From Spirosoma spitsbergense DSM 19989 (lineage in GTDB: Bacteria; Bacteroidota; Bacteroidia; Cytophagales; Spirosomataceae), in assembly GCF_000374085.1 (NCBI RefSeq), contig NZ_KB893549.1:1-64000 (forward strand): DNA of 64,000 bases, given 5' to 3'. The translations under genes and the position numbers were made by a program. Of this stretch, positions 42,999 through 51,770 are shown piece after piece (the first letter of the stretch is position 1; each line of letters starts with the position of its first letter). The notes under the pieces are model-generated. The model saw only the letters and a program-made list of their open reading frames with translations, was not told the DNA's origin and did not search any database.

Positions 42999-43659
42999 GA
43001 TAGTAGCATTTTTCAATGATGCATGTTTTATTCGTATTACGATGATTGTCGGTCGTGTTTTAAATCCTGCTTCCCTGTTTTTGTTATTTTGTATTTCTTA
43101 AGGGGGTAAAAACACAGTTTCTGGAAATCGTAATTCCTTTGTAAATACATACGTCAACAACGTTCAATCTGTTGCAGTTCTCAATTAAAATAGAATTAAA
43201 CTACTTTTTTGCTTAATAGTTAAGTCAAGTTATTCAATAAGTAGTTTTCCTTATATCCGTTGATGGGGAAGGTTGGCAGAAACAAAAATAATTTCAGTAG
43301 AAACCTTCAGCCATTCCCCCATGAATATGGCGTGGAAACAGGTTGATGATTTGGCTGAAGGGCTTTTTTACAGGCTTGCGAACGAACATATCCCGAGCCG
43401 CAACAGCAGGCAAAGATTGCGCTGCCGGCGCGGTACTTTCCGTGCTGTTACGGCTCGATCAACGGTTTTCCTGACGTTTCGGCGACCCACTCCTGACCGG
43501 TGTAGCTCCTGTCCACTTCCGGCGGGTAATCCGTTTAGATACGTTAGCCTGGCATTCTGCGGTTGTTATAGCCGACTGTTGCCTGGGTTCCACCATTTCT
43601 TCATTAGGTAACGTACGCAAACGGGTACTTTCTATCCGTCTTTTAGTTCGAATAATTAC
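42999..43659. other. Intergenic region with a possible terminator; no gene identified
   Basis: 661 bp. 43017-43260 is AT-rich and holds the promoter side of the ACP-like gene. CCTTCAGCCA (43304-43313) pairs with 43352-43361 and is followed by six T bases (43364-43369), like a plus-strand terminator with a long loop, though no plus-strand gene precedes it. The minus strand from 43659 to about 43290 is open apart from one TGA, in frame with the peptidase stop, but its translation looks like no protein I know. Confidence 0.45.
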
Positions 43660-46143
43660 TCACAACCGCTCTTCAAACAGCTTTAGAATCCGTTTGTATT
43701 CGTCCATCCAGCTAGTGGGTTCTACGAAGCCGTGGTCTTCGAGGGGGTAGGCGGCTGCTTCCCAGTTTTCTTTCCGAAGTTCAATTAATCGCTGAATGAG
43801 CCGGACGGTGTCCTGGTAGTGGACATTCACATCCACCATGCCGTGACAGATGAGCAGGTAGTTCTTTAACCCTTCGGCAAAGTAAATCGGTGATGACCGG
43901 TTGTAAGACAGGGAATCCAGTTGCGGTTCATTCAGGATGTTGGCGGTGTAGGGGTGGTTATAAGCGGCCCAGTCCGTTACGGGCCGGAGGGCGGCCCCAG
44001 CCTTGAACACATCAGGTGTGGTGAACATAGCCATCAGGGTAATGAAGCCGCCGTACGAGCCCCCATATACGCCAATCCGTTTGGCATCGACTCCCTGCGT
44101 CTGTACCAGCCATCTGGCGGCATCGACGTGATCTTCCAGGTCTTTGCCGCCCATAAACCGGTAGATACCCGTGCGCCAGTCGCGGCCGTAGCCCGCACTG
44201 GCCCGGTAGTCAATGTCGAGCACGGTATAGCCCTTATCGACCAGCAGGTTATTGAACATGTATTCGCGGAAATACTGGCTCCACCACTTATGGGCGTTCT
44301 GCAAATACCCCGCACCATGCACGAATACTACGGCTTTGCCCGTGGCACCCGTGGCTGGTTTGTACAAACGGGCGTAAATGGGCTGGCCATCGCGGGCGGG
44401 GATGGTAACCAGCGTTGGCTCGCGCCAGGGGTAGCTTTTAAACTGGTCCGTTTGGGAATCCGTCAGTTTAAGAGCCGGAGAACTGGCCGACTGCTGCGTT
44501 TTACCGGACTGTTTTCCGGTCGCGGATAACGGCTCACTGACGTACAACTCCCAGGGCTGGGTAGTGGATGAGTAGCGGATGGCCATTCGGGTCTCGTCGG
44601 GCGAGAGGGTTACATCGTTAGCACCCGTCATGCTGGTGAGCCGGGTACGGAGCGGTCCGTCGTTACGGCCACCGGTGACGGCCATTTTGTAGTAATGCTG
44701 CTCGCCGGGGTGAACTTCGTTGGTTTGCAGATAGAAATGCGTTTTGTCCTTCGATAACAGCACTTCCTGCACCTCGAATTTACCCGATGTCAGTTGCTTC
44801 TTTTCGCCCGGATTCAGGACATTGATGGTGTAGATGTGTGAGTAGCCCGAAGCTTCCGACTGAAACCAGAGGGTGTGGTTGTCGGCCAGAAAATTCATGT
44901 TGCCCATCGAGTTAGCCGAACCAATCCCCGGTCCGCCCACCCACGCATCGTCGTGCTGCCGGTCGAGGAGGGTAAGTTTCTGACTTTCAGGCTCCAATCG
45001 TGCAATCCAGCGGTCTTTGTTGTCCAGCGACCGCACCACAACCACGCACAATTTGCCATCCTCAGACCAGAGGGGGCCGTTGATGACCACCGCCCGCATT
45101 TTTTTCGTCGTGTCCGCTTTGGCTTTTTTACTGGTATCCGGTTTGAGGTATGTCATTTTGTCGGCAATACCCGGCAGGCCTTTTACCGATACGGCCCGAA
45201 CGGTATCCTTTGTCCGGTCATACACAAAAAACTCCTGTGTCGATGCGGGAGCACCCACTTTGGTGCGGGCCGTCAGTTGTTCCGTAAAACCCGATTCGGT
45301 CACGTAGGTAGGAACCTGCGCCGTTTTGGCATCGGCAGCCCGCTTGCTGAGTCGGTAGGTCACAAACCGCCCATCCGGGCTGAGTTGCGGATTGGAAAGT
45401 TGTTTGTCGTCGAGGTAAATTTCCTTCGGCCGGTCGGGGCGGTTGGCCTTGGTGATGCGCTCGCCTTCGTCCTTTTTTTCTTTCCGCTCCTTCAGCACGG
45501 TCGATAGTCGTACCTGATCTTTTTTGAGAAACTTATCCTGGTCGGTGAGTTTGGGTTCGGCTTTTTTGGTGCCGGTATGGAAATCAGTGAGCTGCGTCAG
45601 TTCGCCGGTGATCAGGTCGATACTGAACAGATTCGTCCCGCTACCCCCGCGCCGGAATACGACCCGCTGCTCATCGCCCGAGAAAACGGGGTCGGTTTCA
45701 GCCTCCACCGTGTTGGTCAGTTGCCGGACCTTACCCGATTTCAGGTCGATCAAGAACAAATCATCATCCCGTTCAAACAGGCGCTTTGTGTAGGTTTTGT
45801 TATAGCCTGATGTGGGGGGCGATGGCAGGTTCCGGCGTTCGGCGGGCGTAACTTTTAGTGGCTTCGACGCGGTGAGTTGTTTGCCTTTCACCGGCCGGGT
45901 GAACGTTACTTTATAGAGGGAGTCGCTTTTGGCCCGATCGGGATTCCAGTTGAAGTAGAGCGTCTGCGAATCATCGGACCAGAATGGGCTGGAGGGGGAA
46001 GTGCCGACCGCTAGTTTGGGGTCCTGCATAATGGACTCGACAGTGAGTTGTGGACGAGCTATCGGATTCGTCGGTTTAGGGGCAGGCTGCGCCAGAACAG
46101 AGGCCGTCAATAAGGCCAGTGGCCAGCAGAAAACTGATTTCAT
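43660..46143 (-). CDS. S9 family prolyl oligopeptidase (DPP IV/acylaminoacyl type)
   Basis: 827 residues with a signal peptide (MKSVFCWPLALLTASVLAQ). The N-terminal part is a seven-bladed propeller with WD40/TolB-like repeats (SPFWSDDSQTLYFNWNPDR, TDPVFSGDEQRVVFRRGGSG, NPQLSPDGRFVTYRLS). The C-terminal alpha/beta hydrolase has VDIDYRASAGYGRDWR-like sequence (LDIDYRASAGYG), the nucleophile Ser696 in YGGSYGGF, Asp in CHGMVDVNV and His in LEDHGFVEP. It should cleave peptides in the periplasm. It appears monocistronic and divergent from the MNT/HEPN pair. Confidence 0.93.
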   Translation of the reverse strand: MKSVFCWPLALLTASVLAQPAPKPTNPIARPQLTVESIMQDPKLAVGTSPSSPFWSDDSQTLYFNWNPDRAKSDSLYKVTFTRPVKGKQLTASKPLKVTPAERRNLPSPPTSGYNKTYTKRLFERDDDLFLIDLKSGKVRQLTNTVEAETDPVFSGDEQRVVFRRGGSGTNLFSIDLITGELTQLTDFHTGTKKAEPKLTDQDKFLKKDQVRLSTVLKERKEKKDEGERITKANRPDRPKEIYLDDKQLSNPQLSPDGRFVTYRLSKRAADAKTAQVPTYVTESGFTEQLTARTKVGAPASTQEFFVYDRTKDTVRAVSVKGLPGIADKMTYLKPDTSKKAKADTTKKMRAVVINGPLWSEDGKLCVVVVRSLDNKDRWIARLEPESQKLTLLDRQHDDAWVGGPGIGSANSMGNMNFLADNHTLWFQSEASGYSHIYTINVLNPGEKKQLTSGKFEVQEVLLSKDKTHFYLQTNEVHPGEQHYYKMAVTGGRNDGPLRTRLTSMTGANDVTLSPDETRMAIRYSSTTQPWELYVSEPLSATGKQSGKTQQSASSPALKLTDSQTDQFKSYPWREPTLVTIPARDGQPIYARLYKPATGATGKAVVFVHGAGYLQNAHKWWSQYFREYMFNNLLVDKGYTVLDIDYRASAGYGRDWRTGIYRFMGGKDLEDHVDAARWLVQTQGVDAKRIGVYGGSYGGFITLMAMFTTPDVFKAGAALRPVTDWAAYNHPYTANILNEPQLDSLSYNRSSPIYFAEGLKNYLLICHGMVDVNVHYQDTVRLIQRLIELRKENWEAAAYPLEDHGFVEPTSWMDEYKRILKLFEERL

Positions 46144-46215
46144 TGATGAGTGATGAGAATGAATAATGGAAGGCCTGAAATTAGGAAGAAAAGGTCGAAA
46201 CGCTTACTTTTCGGT

Positions 46216-46551
46216 ATGAAATCCCCCATCAATCCGGTAATTGAGCCTATTGTCCGGGAGTTTAAAGCCACGCTGCAAACTCTGTACGGCGACTGTCTGC
46301 GCGATGTTGTTCTGTATGGTTCCTATGCCCGTGGTGACTATGATGAGGAGTCGGACATCGACCTAATGGTCTTGCTAAACGACGATAAGGTGAATACCTA
46401 CGCAGAGATACGCAGAATTGCCGAAGTGGAAACAGCATTTTTGTTAAAATTTGGACTTGTTATTTCCCCTTTCCCCGTAGCCTATAAAAAGTACAGTGTG
46501 TCGTATCGAGGAGTGTATCAGGAGGCTCGCAAGGATGGATTAATTGTATGA
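46216..46551 (+). CDS. MNT-type nucleotidyltransferase, likely antitoxin of a HEPN/MNT pair
   Basis: 111 residues from ATG 46216 (MKSPINPVIEPI); the frame is open 22 codons further but without protein-like sequence. The minimal nucleotidyltransferase motif GSYARGDYDEESDIDLMV (about residues 34-51) holds the GS and the DxD metal ligands. Its last codons overlap the start of the HEPN gene (ATGA at 46548-46551), so the two are translated together. In characterised pairs the MNT protein neutralises the HEPN RNase by AMPylating it (family knowledge). Confidence 0.85.
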   Translation: MKSPINPVIEPIVREFKATLQTLYGDCLRDVVLYGSYARGDYDEESDIDLMVLLNDDKVNTYAEIRRIAEVETAFLLKFGLVISPFPVAYKKYSVSYRGVYQEARKDGLIV

Positions 46552-46937
46552 AGGAACAAATAAAGCGTTTTGTTGAACGTGCCGAAGATGCACTGGGCGA
46601 TGCCCGTCATTTGTATCAGAATGAACGGGTACTGGCAGTAGCCAACAGGGCCTATTATACTGTCTTTTACTGCGTTTGTGCATTGCTGGCCTCGGAAGGA
46701 ATTTACCCGGATAAGCATCAGACAGCACGGGCAAAGTTCAGTGAGTTCTTTATAGAAAATGCTCGTTTCGACGTGCAGGCCAGTAAAATTGTAGGAAATA
46801 GTTTTGCTGCCCGTCAGGCTGCTGATTATGACCTGGATGCTTTCATAAGTGATGCCGAAGCCCGGTTACTACTTGATGATGCTAAAACCTTTTACGACCT
46901 TACGCTGACTTATTTTGCCCAAAATCCGGTAGCCTGA
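46548..46937 (+). CDS. HEPN domain protein, likely toxin of a HEPN/MNT pair
   Basis: 129 residues, all-helical. The HEPN core is seen in FVERAEDALGDARHLYQNER, VANRAYYTVFYCVCALLASEG and RQAADYDLDAFISDAEARLLLDDAKTFYDLTL (split). The ANRAYYxxFY segment is typical of the UPF0332-like HEPN branch. The R-x4-6-H active-site motif of HepT RNases is not obvious, so activity is uncertain. It overlaps the nucleotidyltransferase gene by four bases and ends within a terminator stem. Confidence 0.82.
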   Translation: MKEQIKRFVERAEDALGDARHLYQNERVLAVANRAYYTVFYCVCALLASEGIYPDKHQTARAKFSEFFIENARFDVQASKIVGNSFAARQAADYDLDAFISDAEARLLLDDAKTFYDLTLTYFAQNPVA

Positions 46938-46959
46938 CCTTGCACGGCTACCGGATTTT
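46921..46959 (+). terminator. Terminator of the HEPN/MNT operon
   Basis: 14-bp perfect arms AAAATCCGGTAGCC (46921-46934) and 46946-46959, loop 11 bases, ending in TTTT. The HEPN stop codon lies in the loop. Confidence 0.8.
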
Positions 46960-46994
46960 GGTACCTTGCTTCGTTAAAATCCTGTACTGAAATT

Positions 46995-47282
46995 ATGCAA
47001 TACGTTATACATGCATACGACCATACCGGTCCTGATGCACTTGACCGGCGGATGGCTGCCCGCCCGGCCCACCTGGCCTATGTAGCCCGGTTAAAAGAAA
47101 AAGGACAATTCCTGCTGGGGGGTTCCCTTCTCGACCCCGATGGAAAAATGATGGGTTCCATGCTCATGCTCGACATGGAAACCGAAGACCAGCTGAACGA
47201 GTACCTCCGGTCTGACCCCTACATTGTGCAGGGAGTATGGGATAAAATAGATGTAAAACCTTTTCGTCAGGCGCAGGTGTAA
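46995..47282 (+). CDS. YciI family protein
   Basis: 95 residues, the normal length. MQYVIHAYDHTGPDALDRRMAARPAHLAYVARLKEKGQFLLGGSLLD (in two parts) and the following DPDGKMMGSMLMLDMETEDQLNEYLRSDPYI show the ferredoxin-like fold with the conserved His (RPAHL) and Asp (DPY) of the family, whose members can act as small dehalogenase-like or stress proteins. The function here is unknown. Followed by a palindromic repeat. Confidence 0.88.
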   Translation: MQYVIHAYDHTGPDALDRRMAARPAHLAYVARLKEKGQFLLGGSLLDPDGKMMGSMLMLDMETEDQLNEYLRSDPYIVQGVWDKIDVKPFRQAQV

Positions 47283-47290
47283 AGCAGTCA

Positions 47291-47338
47291 GTTAGTGGGT
47301 CAGTTGATACCGTTATCCGTGAGGACTGACCCACTAAC
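47291..47338. repeat. Palindromic intergenic repeat related to the rimP-nusA repeat
   Basis: 14-bp perfect arms GTTAGTGGGTCAGT (47291-47304) and 47325-47338, loop 20 bases. The plus strand contains AGTGGGTCAGTTGATAC, which equals the minus strand of the 19899 repeat except for one base. It separates YciI and the HAD phosphatase gene. Confidence 0.75.
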
Positions 47339-47364
47339 CCGCTAATCAATTAGCCAACCAGATT

Positions 47365-48036
47365 TTGATACAAGCTGCAATATTTGATATGGACGGACTG
47401 CTGGTGGACTCAGAACCCCACTGGCGGGCCATGGAACGCGAGGTGTTTGCCACCGTTGGGCTATACCTGACCGACGACGAATGCAAACAGACCACCGGCA
47501 TGCCCATACCGGAAGTGATTCGTTACTGGTATGCCCGCGCTCCCTGGGTCGATATGCCGGAGCGCAGCCACCAGGCCCTTGCCGAAGCCATTACCGAAGG
47601 CGTTCATCTGCGCATTGCTCAACTGGCCGAACCCATGCCCGGGGCACTGGAGGCACTCGCGTTTTTTGCCAGTCAGGGTATCCCAACCGCTATTGCGTCG
47701 GCCTCACCCATGAGTTTGATCGACGTTGTGGTCGATCGGCTGGGTATTCGGGATTTGCTGACGCTCTGGCACTCCGCTACGCTGGAAGCCCGCAACAAAC
47801 CCGCTCCGGATGTGTACCTGGGAACGGCCCGGCAACTCGGCGTGTTACCGGCAAACTGTCTGGCCTTCGAAGATTCCGGGAGTGGCCTGCGGTCGGCTTA
47901 TGACGCAGGGATGCAAACCGTAGCTGTACCGGCTGCTTTTGAATATAATGACCCTAAATTTGCTATTGCCGATCTGATTTTGCCGTCGCTAAAGGCACTC
48001 ACGGCAGACATTATTGCTACGTTGCCACTGTCATAA
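47365..48036 (+). CDS. HAD-IA sugar phosphatase (YniC/2-deoxyglucose-6-phosphatase type)
   Basis: 223 residues starting with TTG at 47365; no ATG is available upstream and the nucleophile motif FDMDGLLVDSEPHW begins at residue 7, so TTG is the likely true start. Motif II is IASASPMS, motif III around ARNKPAPDVYL, motif IV FEDSGSGLRSAYDAGM. The cap-domain helices (TTGMPIPEVIRYWY) match HxpB/YniC hexitol and 2-deoxysugar phosphatases. It acts in the cytoplasm on small phospho-sugars. Confidence 0.88.
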   Translation: MIQAAIFDMDGLLVDSEPHWRAMEREVFATVGLYLTDDECKQTTGMPIPEVIRYWYARAPWVDMPERSHQALAEAITEGVHLRIAQLAEPMPGALEALAFFASQGIPTAIASASPMSLIDVVVDRLGIRDLLTLWHSATLEARNKPAPDVYLGTARQLGVLPANCLAFEDSGSGLRSAYDAGMQTVAVPAAFEYNDPKFAIADLILPSLKALTADIIATLPLS

Positions 48037-48086
48037 TTACATTCCTAAACCGTAAGAGGTGCCTGAGCACCCACAAATCACCTACT

Positions 48087-48938
48087 ATGCGTATTTACCA
48101 GCTCGATGCCTTTACCGACCATTTATTCGCCGGTAATCCGGCTGCCGTTGTACCCCTGACCGACTGGTTGCCCGATGAACTGATGCAGCAGATTGCCGCC
48201 GAAAATAATCTGGCCGAAACGGCTTTTTACGTCAGGACAGCGGAAGAAAATCACTACCACATCCGCTGGTTTACGCCTACGGTAGAGGTAGACCTGTGTG
48301 GTCATGCGACTCTGGCTACCGGCCACGTTATTTTCTTTCTGAAAAAGCCCGCAACGGAAGGGGAGGAGGCAAGCCAAACGGATGTAATCTATTTCGACTC
48401 CCGCAGTGGCCGGTTGAAAGTATGCCGGGGTGAAGATGGCTGGCTGACCCTCGACTTCCCCGCCGATGCGTTGCAGATCGCTACCTTGCAGCCGCCTGCC
48501 CTGCTGGCCAGTCTGCATGAAAAACCGCTGGCCGTGTTTAAAGGGAAAACAGACTATTTAGTCGTTTATGAATCGCAGGAACAGATCGAAGCGCTGAATC
48601 CTGATTTTCGGGAAATGAGTTCTATTCCTGCCCGGGGTATTATCGTTACCGCTCCGGGAAAGGCAGAAATGAGTGATGGATTGGAACCCGTTGATTTTGT
48701 CTCGCGGTTTTTTGGCCCACAGTCGGGTGTTGATGAAGACCCCGTGACCGGATCGGCTCATACGACACTGGTGCCCTATTGGGCGGAGAAACTTGGCAAA
48801 AAGGAACTTACCGCCCGTCAGCTTTCCCGGCGGGGAGGATTTCTTCGGTGTAAACTGAATGACGATGGCACAAATCCAGCCCGCGTCGATATATCGGGTC
48901 AGGTAAAACTCTACCTGACGGGCGAGATTACGGTGTAG
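48087..48938 (+). CDS. PhzF family isomerase/epimerase
   Basis: 283 residues. The diaminopimelate-epimerase-like fold is marked by YQLDAFTDHLFAGNPAAVVPL (split after FAGN), AAENNLAETAF with the conserved Glu, IRWFTPTVEVDLCGHATLA and, in the second half, SGVDEDPVTGSAHTTLVPYW. PhzF itself isomerises a phenazine precursor; most bacterial paralogues have unknown substrates, and no phenazine gene is present. It follows the HAD gene by 50 bp and may be co-transcribed. Confidence 0.9.
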   Translation: MRIYQLDAFTDHLFAGNPAAVVPLTDWLPDELMQQIAAENNLAETAFYVRTAEENHYHIRWFTPTVEVDLCGHATLATGHVIFFLKKPATEGEEASQTDVIYFDSRSGRLKVCRGEDGWLTLDFPADALQIATLQPPALLASLHEKPLAVFKGKTDYLVVYESQEQIEALNPDFREMSSIPARGIIVTAPGKAEMSDGLEPVDFVSRFFGPQSGVDEDPVTGSAHTTLVPYWAEKLGKKELTARQLSRRGGFLRCKLNDDGTNPARVDISGQVKLYLTGEITV

Positions 48939-48966
48939 GCCGGTTCCGGCTTCTGATAAGCACTTG

Positions 48967-49764
48967 TTACCGGCACCCAAATGTGAGGCTGCCCCAGTAG
49001 CTGTGCCAGTCGGCTTCGGCGGGGTTATTGTGCGGTATCATCCTGACCGCGCTCACCATATTGGCACCGGCCCGTAGGGTGAACCGGACGGTACCCTGCG
49101 CATTGGAACGCTGTTTTTCTTCGGTTACGTGGTTAGCCGCATCCCGGTTCCAGTACCGTACCAACGCCCCTGCCAGCGGTTTACCGTCAAATAAGATACG
49201 GAACGCTGCCGTTTGGCCGGGGTGCTGACCATAAGGGTTTTTGGTGGGACTGATTTCCAGCATCAGGCCCGTATTTTTGGCGAAGGTATCGTCGAATTTG
49301 TTGTCTACCTGCACCAGTGTTTTTACACAACGCTGATACACTTCCCGACTGGGTTTATCCGTGTTGCCCTGTTTTTTTCTCGCTTCTATCACGTTATCCA
49401 AACCGTCTTCTTCCAGGTAAAGCAGGAAACTGTCTGGTTTCATGGCCAGAAACTTGGGCGTGTTGGCAAAGCTGATGAGGTGCGTGCCGGGTGTTTTGAG
49501 CCGAACGGTCACATCACCGTACGAATCGCCCAGGAGGGTAGGTGAGAGCTCTTCGGTACCCGTAGCGGTGTAGTGGCGGTACTGAGTCAGCCGATTTTTT
49601 TTGCCTTCCGACCGTTCGCCGGTGAAGTTTTCCCCGACCAGTATCTGCACCCGAATCGACTCGCCGACACGGGCATAAAACTGCGTTGGCTCCAGCCAGA
49701 ACTCATGCCCGAAGGCTACGCTGACCAGGATACTCAATCCTGTAATCAATGAACGTTTTTTCAT
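48967..49764 (-). CDS. DUF4198 domain secreted protein
   Basis: 265 residues with a signal peptide (MKKRSLITGLSILVSVAFG) immediately followed by HEFWLEPTQFYARVGESIRV, the DUF4198 hallmark (HxFWLxP). The next part has beta-strands (GDVTVRLKTPGTHLISFANTP), and the end has an Ig-like domain (GQTAAFRILFDGKPLAGALVRYW, GTVRFTLRAGANMVSAVRM). Relatives occur near nickel or cobalt uptake systems; nothing of the sort is here. It is probably a periplasmic or surface protein. It converges with phzF. Confidence 0.85.
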   Translation of the reverse strand: MKKRSLITGLSILVSVAFGHEFWLEPTQFYARVGESIRVQILVGENFTGERSEGKKNRLTQYRHYTATGTEELSPTLLGDSYGDVTVRLKTPGTHLISFANTPKFLAMKPDSFLLYLEEDGLDNVIEARKKQGNTDKPSREVYQRCVKTLVQVDNKFDDTFAKNTGLMLEISPTKNPYGQHPGQTAAFRILFDGKPLAGALVRYWNRDAANHVTEEKQRSNAQGTVRFTLRAGANMVSAVRMIPHNNPAEADWHSYWGSLTFGCR

Positions 49765-49772
49765 GAATTTTA

Positions 49773-49803
49773 TTTGTAATGAATCTAAACAGCTGTACCT
49801 TTG
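49773..49803 (+). promoter_or_regulatory. Bacteroidota-type promoter for the small Cys/Lys-rich gene
   Basis: TTTG at 49773-49776 and TACCTTTG at 49796-49803 with 19 bp between match the consensus fully. The start would be near 49810, 15 nt before the ATG at 49825. Confidence 0.75.
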
Positions 49804-49824
49804 CCGGTATAACTCGACGTACCC

Positions 49825-49980
49825 ATGACGACTGATTTTGATAACCTAATAACGGTTTCGTTCGGAAATGACGGTAAATCCCTGATTCAGAACAACCCTT
49901 TTGCCAGTCAGGCGTGTATCCTGAAAAAGTGCTGCAAGAAGTATAAAAAGGGGAAGCGGTGCAAGAAATGCCCGGATTGA
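49825..49980 (+). CDS. Small Cys/Lys-rich protein
   Basis: 51 residues, too short for usual gene cut-offs. After a polar N-terminus (MTTDFDNLITVSFGNDGK) the end reads CILKKCCKKYKKGKRCKKCPD, with five cysteines in 21 residues. The CCxKYKKGKxCKxCP tail is familiar from small conserved Bacteroidota proteins of unknown role, and could bind zinc or nucleic acid. A full-consensus promoter lies directly upstream, and a GNAT gene follows after 37 bp. Confidence 0.7.
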   Translation: MTTDFDNLITVSFGNDGKSLIQNNPFASQACILKKCCKKYKKGKRCKKCPD

Positions 49981-50017
49981 TTACCCTTAATTCGGGCTCA
50001 ACCGCCATCTTTACCCG

Positions 50018-50470
50018 ATGGAAATTCAGTACCAGTTTTACCATACGCTTCCGCTGGAACCTCAGTTAACGGCCCTGCTAAACCTGCTGACTGATGTGTT
50101 CGACAATGAATCCCCGTCCGATTTGCGGGCAAAACTCATTAACCGGCAACGCCAGACGGGCATATATACCGGATTAGCATTGAGCGACGGCGTTGTGGTA
50201 GGTTGCAAACTGGGTTACGAACGCAGACCGGGCCACTTTTATAGCTGGCTGGGCTGTGTTGCCCCGGCCTTTCGCGGAAACGGTATTGCTGCCGAACTGA
50301 TGCGTCGGCAACACGAGTGGTGCCGCCGGCATAACTACCAAACCGTTCGGACGCAGACCTACAATCAATGGCGTTCGATGTTGATCCTCAATCTCAGAGC
50401 GGGTTTCGATATTATTGGTACCATGCAGGGGAAACACGGTCTGACCATTGTACTGGAGAAAACCTTCTGA
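50018..50470 (+). CDS. GNAT family N-acetyltransferase
   Basis: 150 residues. The acetyl-CoA binding region reads WLGCVAPAFRGNGIAAELMRRQHEWCRR (about residues 77-104), with the RxxGxA/G motif as RGNGIA. The upstream strands are GIYTGLALSDGVVVGCKLGYERR, and the C-terminal AGFDIIGTMQGKHGLTIVLEK is typical. The substrate is unknown. It probably shares a transcript with the small protein upstream, and hemW starts 38 bp downstream. Confidence 0.85.
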   Translation: MEIQYQFYHTLPLEPQLTALLNLLTDVFDNESPSDLRAKLINRQRQTGIYTGLALSDGVVVGCKLGYERRPGHFYSWLGCVAPAFRGNGIAAELMRRQHEWCRRHNYQTVRTQTYNQWRSMLILNLRAGFDIIGTMQGKHGLTIVLEKTF

Positions 50471-50507
50471 AGGAACCCATTACCCTGCTACGTTGTCAAT
50501 ACGACAC

Positions 50508-51653
50508 ATGCATCTTTACCTGCACATCCCTTTTTGCAAACAGGCCTGCCACTACTGCGATTTTCACTTCAGCACCAGTATGGGCCAGAAATCTGCCCTG
50601 GTCGATGCCCTCTGTACAGAAATGAAGCTCCAGAAAGCGTATCTGCCAACGCCTGAGTTACAGACGATTTATCTGGGTGGCGGTACGCCTTCTTTATTGA
50701 CGGAACGGGAACTGGAACAGCTTTTTACGGCCATTCACACGCAGTTTACGGTAGACTCCACGGCTGAAATCACCCTCGAAGCGAACCCGGACGACCTCAC
50801 CGCCGATAAACTCCGGTTGCTGCGCCGATACGTCAATCGCCTGAGTATCGGGATTCAGACGTTCGATGAAGCCACGCTGCGCTGGATGAACCGGGCGCAC
50901 ACGGCCACCGAAGCCGAAGCCTGCGTCGGGCTGGCGCGGGAAGCGGGATTTGAGAACATGAGCGTCGATCTGATTTATGGACTTCCCAACCGCGACGCAT
51001 CACGCTGGCACTACGACCTGGAGAAAATCATTGCGCTCAACGTACCCCACCTATCGGCCTACGCCCTCACGATTGAACCCGATACGGCATTTGGACGATG
51101 GCAGCAGAAAGGGAAACTTCCGCCCGTCGATGAAGAACTGGCCGCCGGTCAGTTTGAGGAGTTGACCAGGTTGCTGACGGGTACGGGTGGTGCCGGCAAA
51201 GCATCGTCCGGTTATGAACACTACGAAATCTCGAACTTTGCGCGTCCTGGTCAGTACGCCCGGCATAATACCGCCTATTGGCAGCGAAAACCGTATCTGG
51301 GCATCGGCCCCAGTGCCCACTCGTACAACGGCCACTCCCGGCAATACAATATTGCCAATAATACACGTTATATCGCTGCTATCCGGCAGGGTAGGGTACC
51401 CGCCGAAATGGAGGTGCTGACCACTGCCGACCAGGTGAATGAGTACCTGCTGACGGGCCTCAGAACCCAGTGGGGTTGCTCCCTCGCCGAACTGACTACG
51501 CTGTTGGGTGCCGACTTTGCCCGGCAACAGGAAAGCGACCTGGCAACCCTGTACGCATCGGGCTGGCTCGTGTGCGATGGGGACCAACTTCGGCTGACGA
51601 ACGCCGGAAAACTTTTCGCCGACCGGGTAGCGGCTACCCTGTTTGTTGGGTAA
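50508..51653 (+). CDS. hemW: Radical SAM protein HemW (heme chaperone, HemN-like)
   Basis: 381 residues from ATG 50508; a TTG at 50448 would overlap the GNAT gene. The radical-SAM cluster is Cys10, Cys14 and Cys17 (CKQACHYC), preceded by LYLHIPF, as in HemW rather than HemN. Further motifs are YLGGGTPSLL, ITLEANPDDL, RLSIGIQTFDEATLRWMNR, MSVDLIYGLPNR and the C-terminal HemN_C region. HemW binds heme and delivers it to cytochromes; it is not a coproporphyrinogen oxidase despite older names. Confidence 0.92.
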   Translation: MHLYLHIPFCKQACHYCDFHFSTSMGQKSALVDALCTEMKLQKAYLPTPELQTIYLGGGTPSLLTERELEQLFTAIHTQFTVDSTAEITLEANPDDLTADKLRLLRRYVNRLSIGIQTFDEATLRWMNRAHTATEAEACVGLAREAGFENMSVDLIYGLPNRDASRWHYDLEKIIALNVPHLSAYALTIEPDTAFGRWQQKGKLPPVDEELAAGQFEELTRLLTGTGGAGKASSGYEHYEISNFARPGQYARHNTAYWQRKPYLGIGPSAHSYNGHSRQYNIANNTRYIAAIRQGRVPAEMEVLTTADQVNEYLLTGLRTQWGCSLAELTTLLGADFARQQESDLATLYASGWLVCDGDQLRLTNAGKLFADRVAATLFVG

Positions 51654-51770
51654 GCTACGGGTTTCGTGTACCGTCGTGCCTCGTTTTTTTGGGGATTTTT
51701 CGGGTTATATGGGCTGATAATCGGTTTTAACCGGTGCTTACTATTATTTTCGCGGAATGCTCTTACGTTT

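Noticed and set aside
43273-43611. 112-codon plus-strand ORF
   Set aside because: Biased, Arg/Cys-rich translation with no family resemblance; overlaps a terminator-like hairpin.
43290-43659. Nearly open minus-strand frame continuing after the S9 peptidase stop
   Set aside because: One internal TGA, no recognisable domain, Arg/Ser/Gln-rich composition; could be decayed coding sequence but not supportable.
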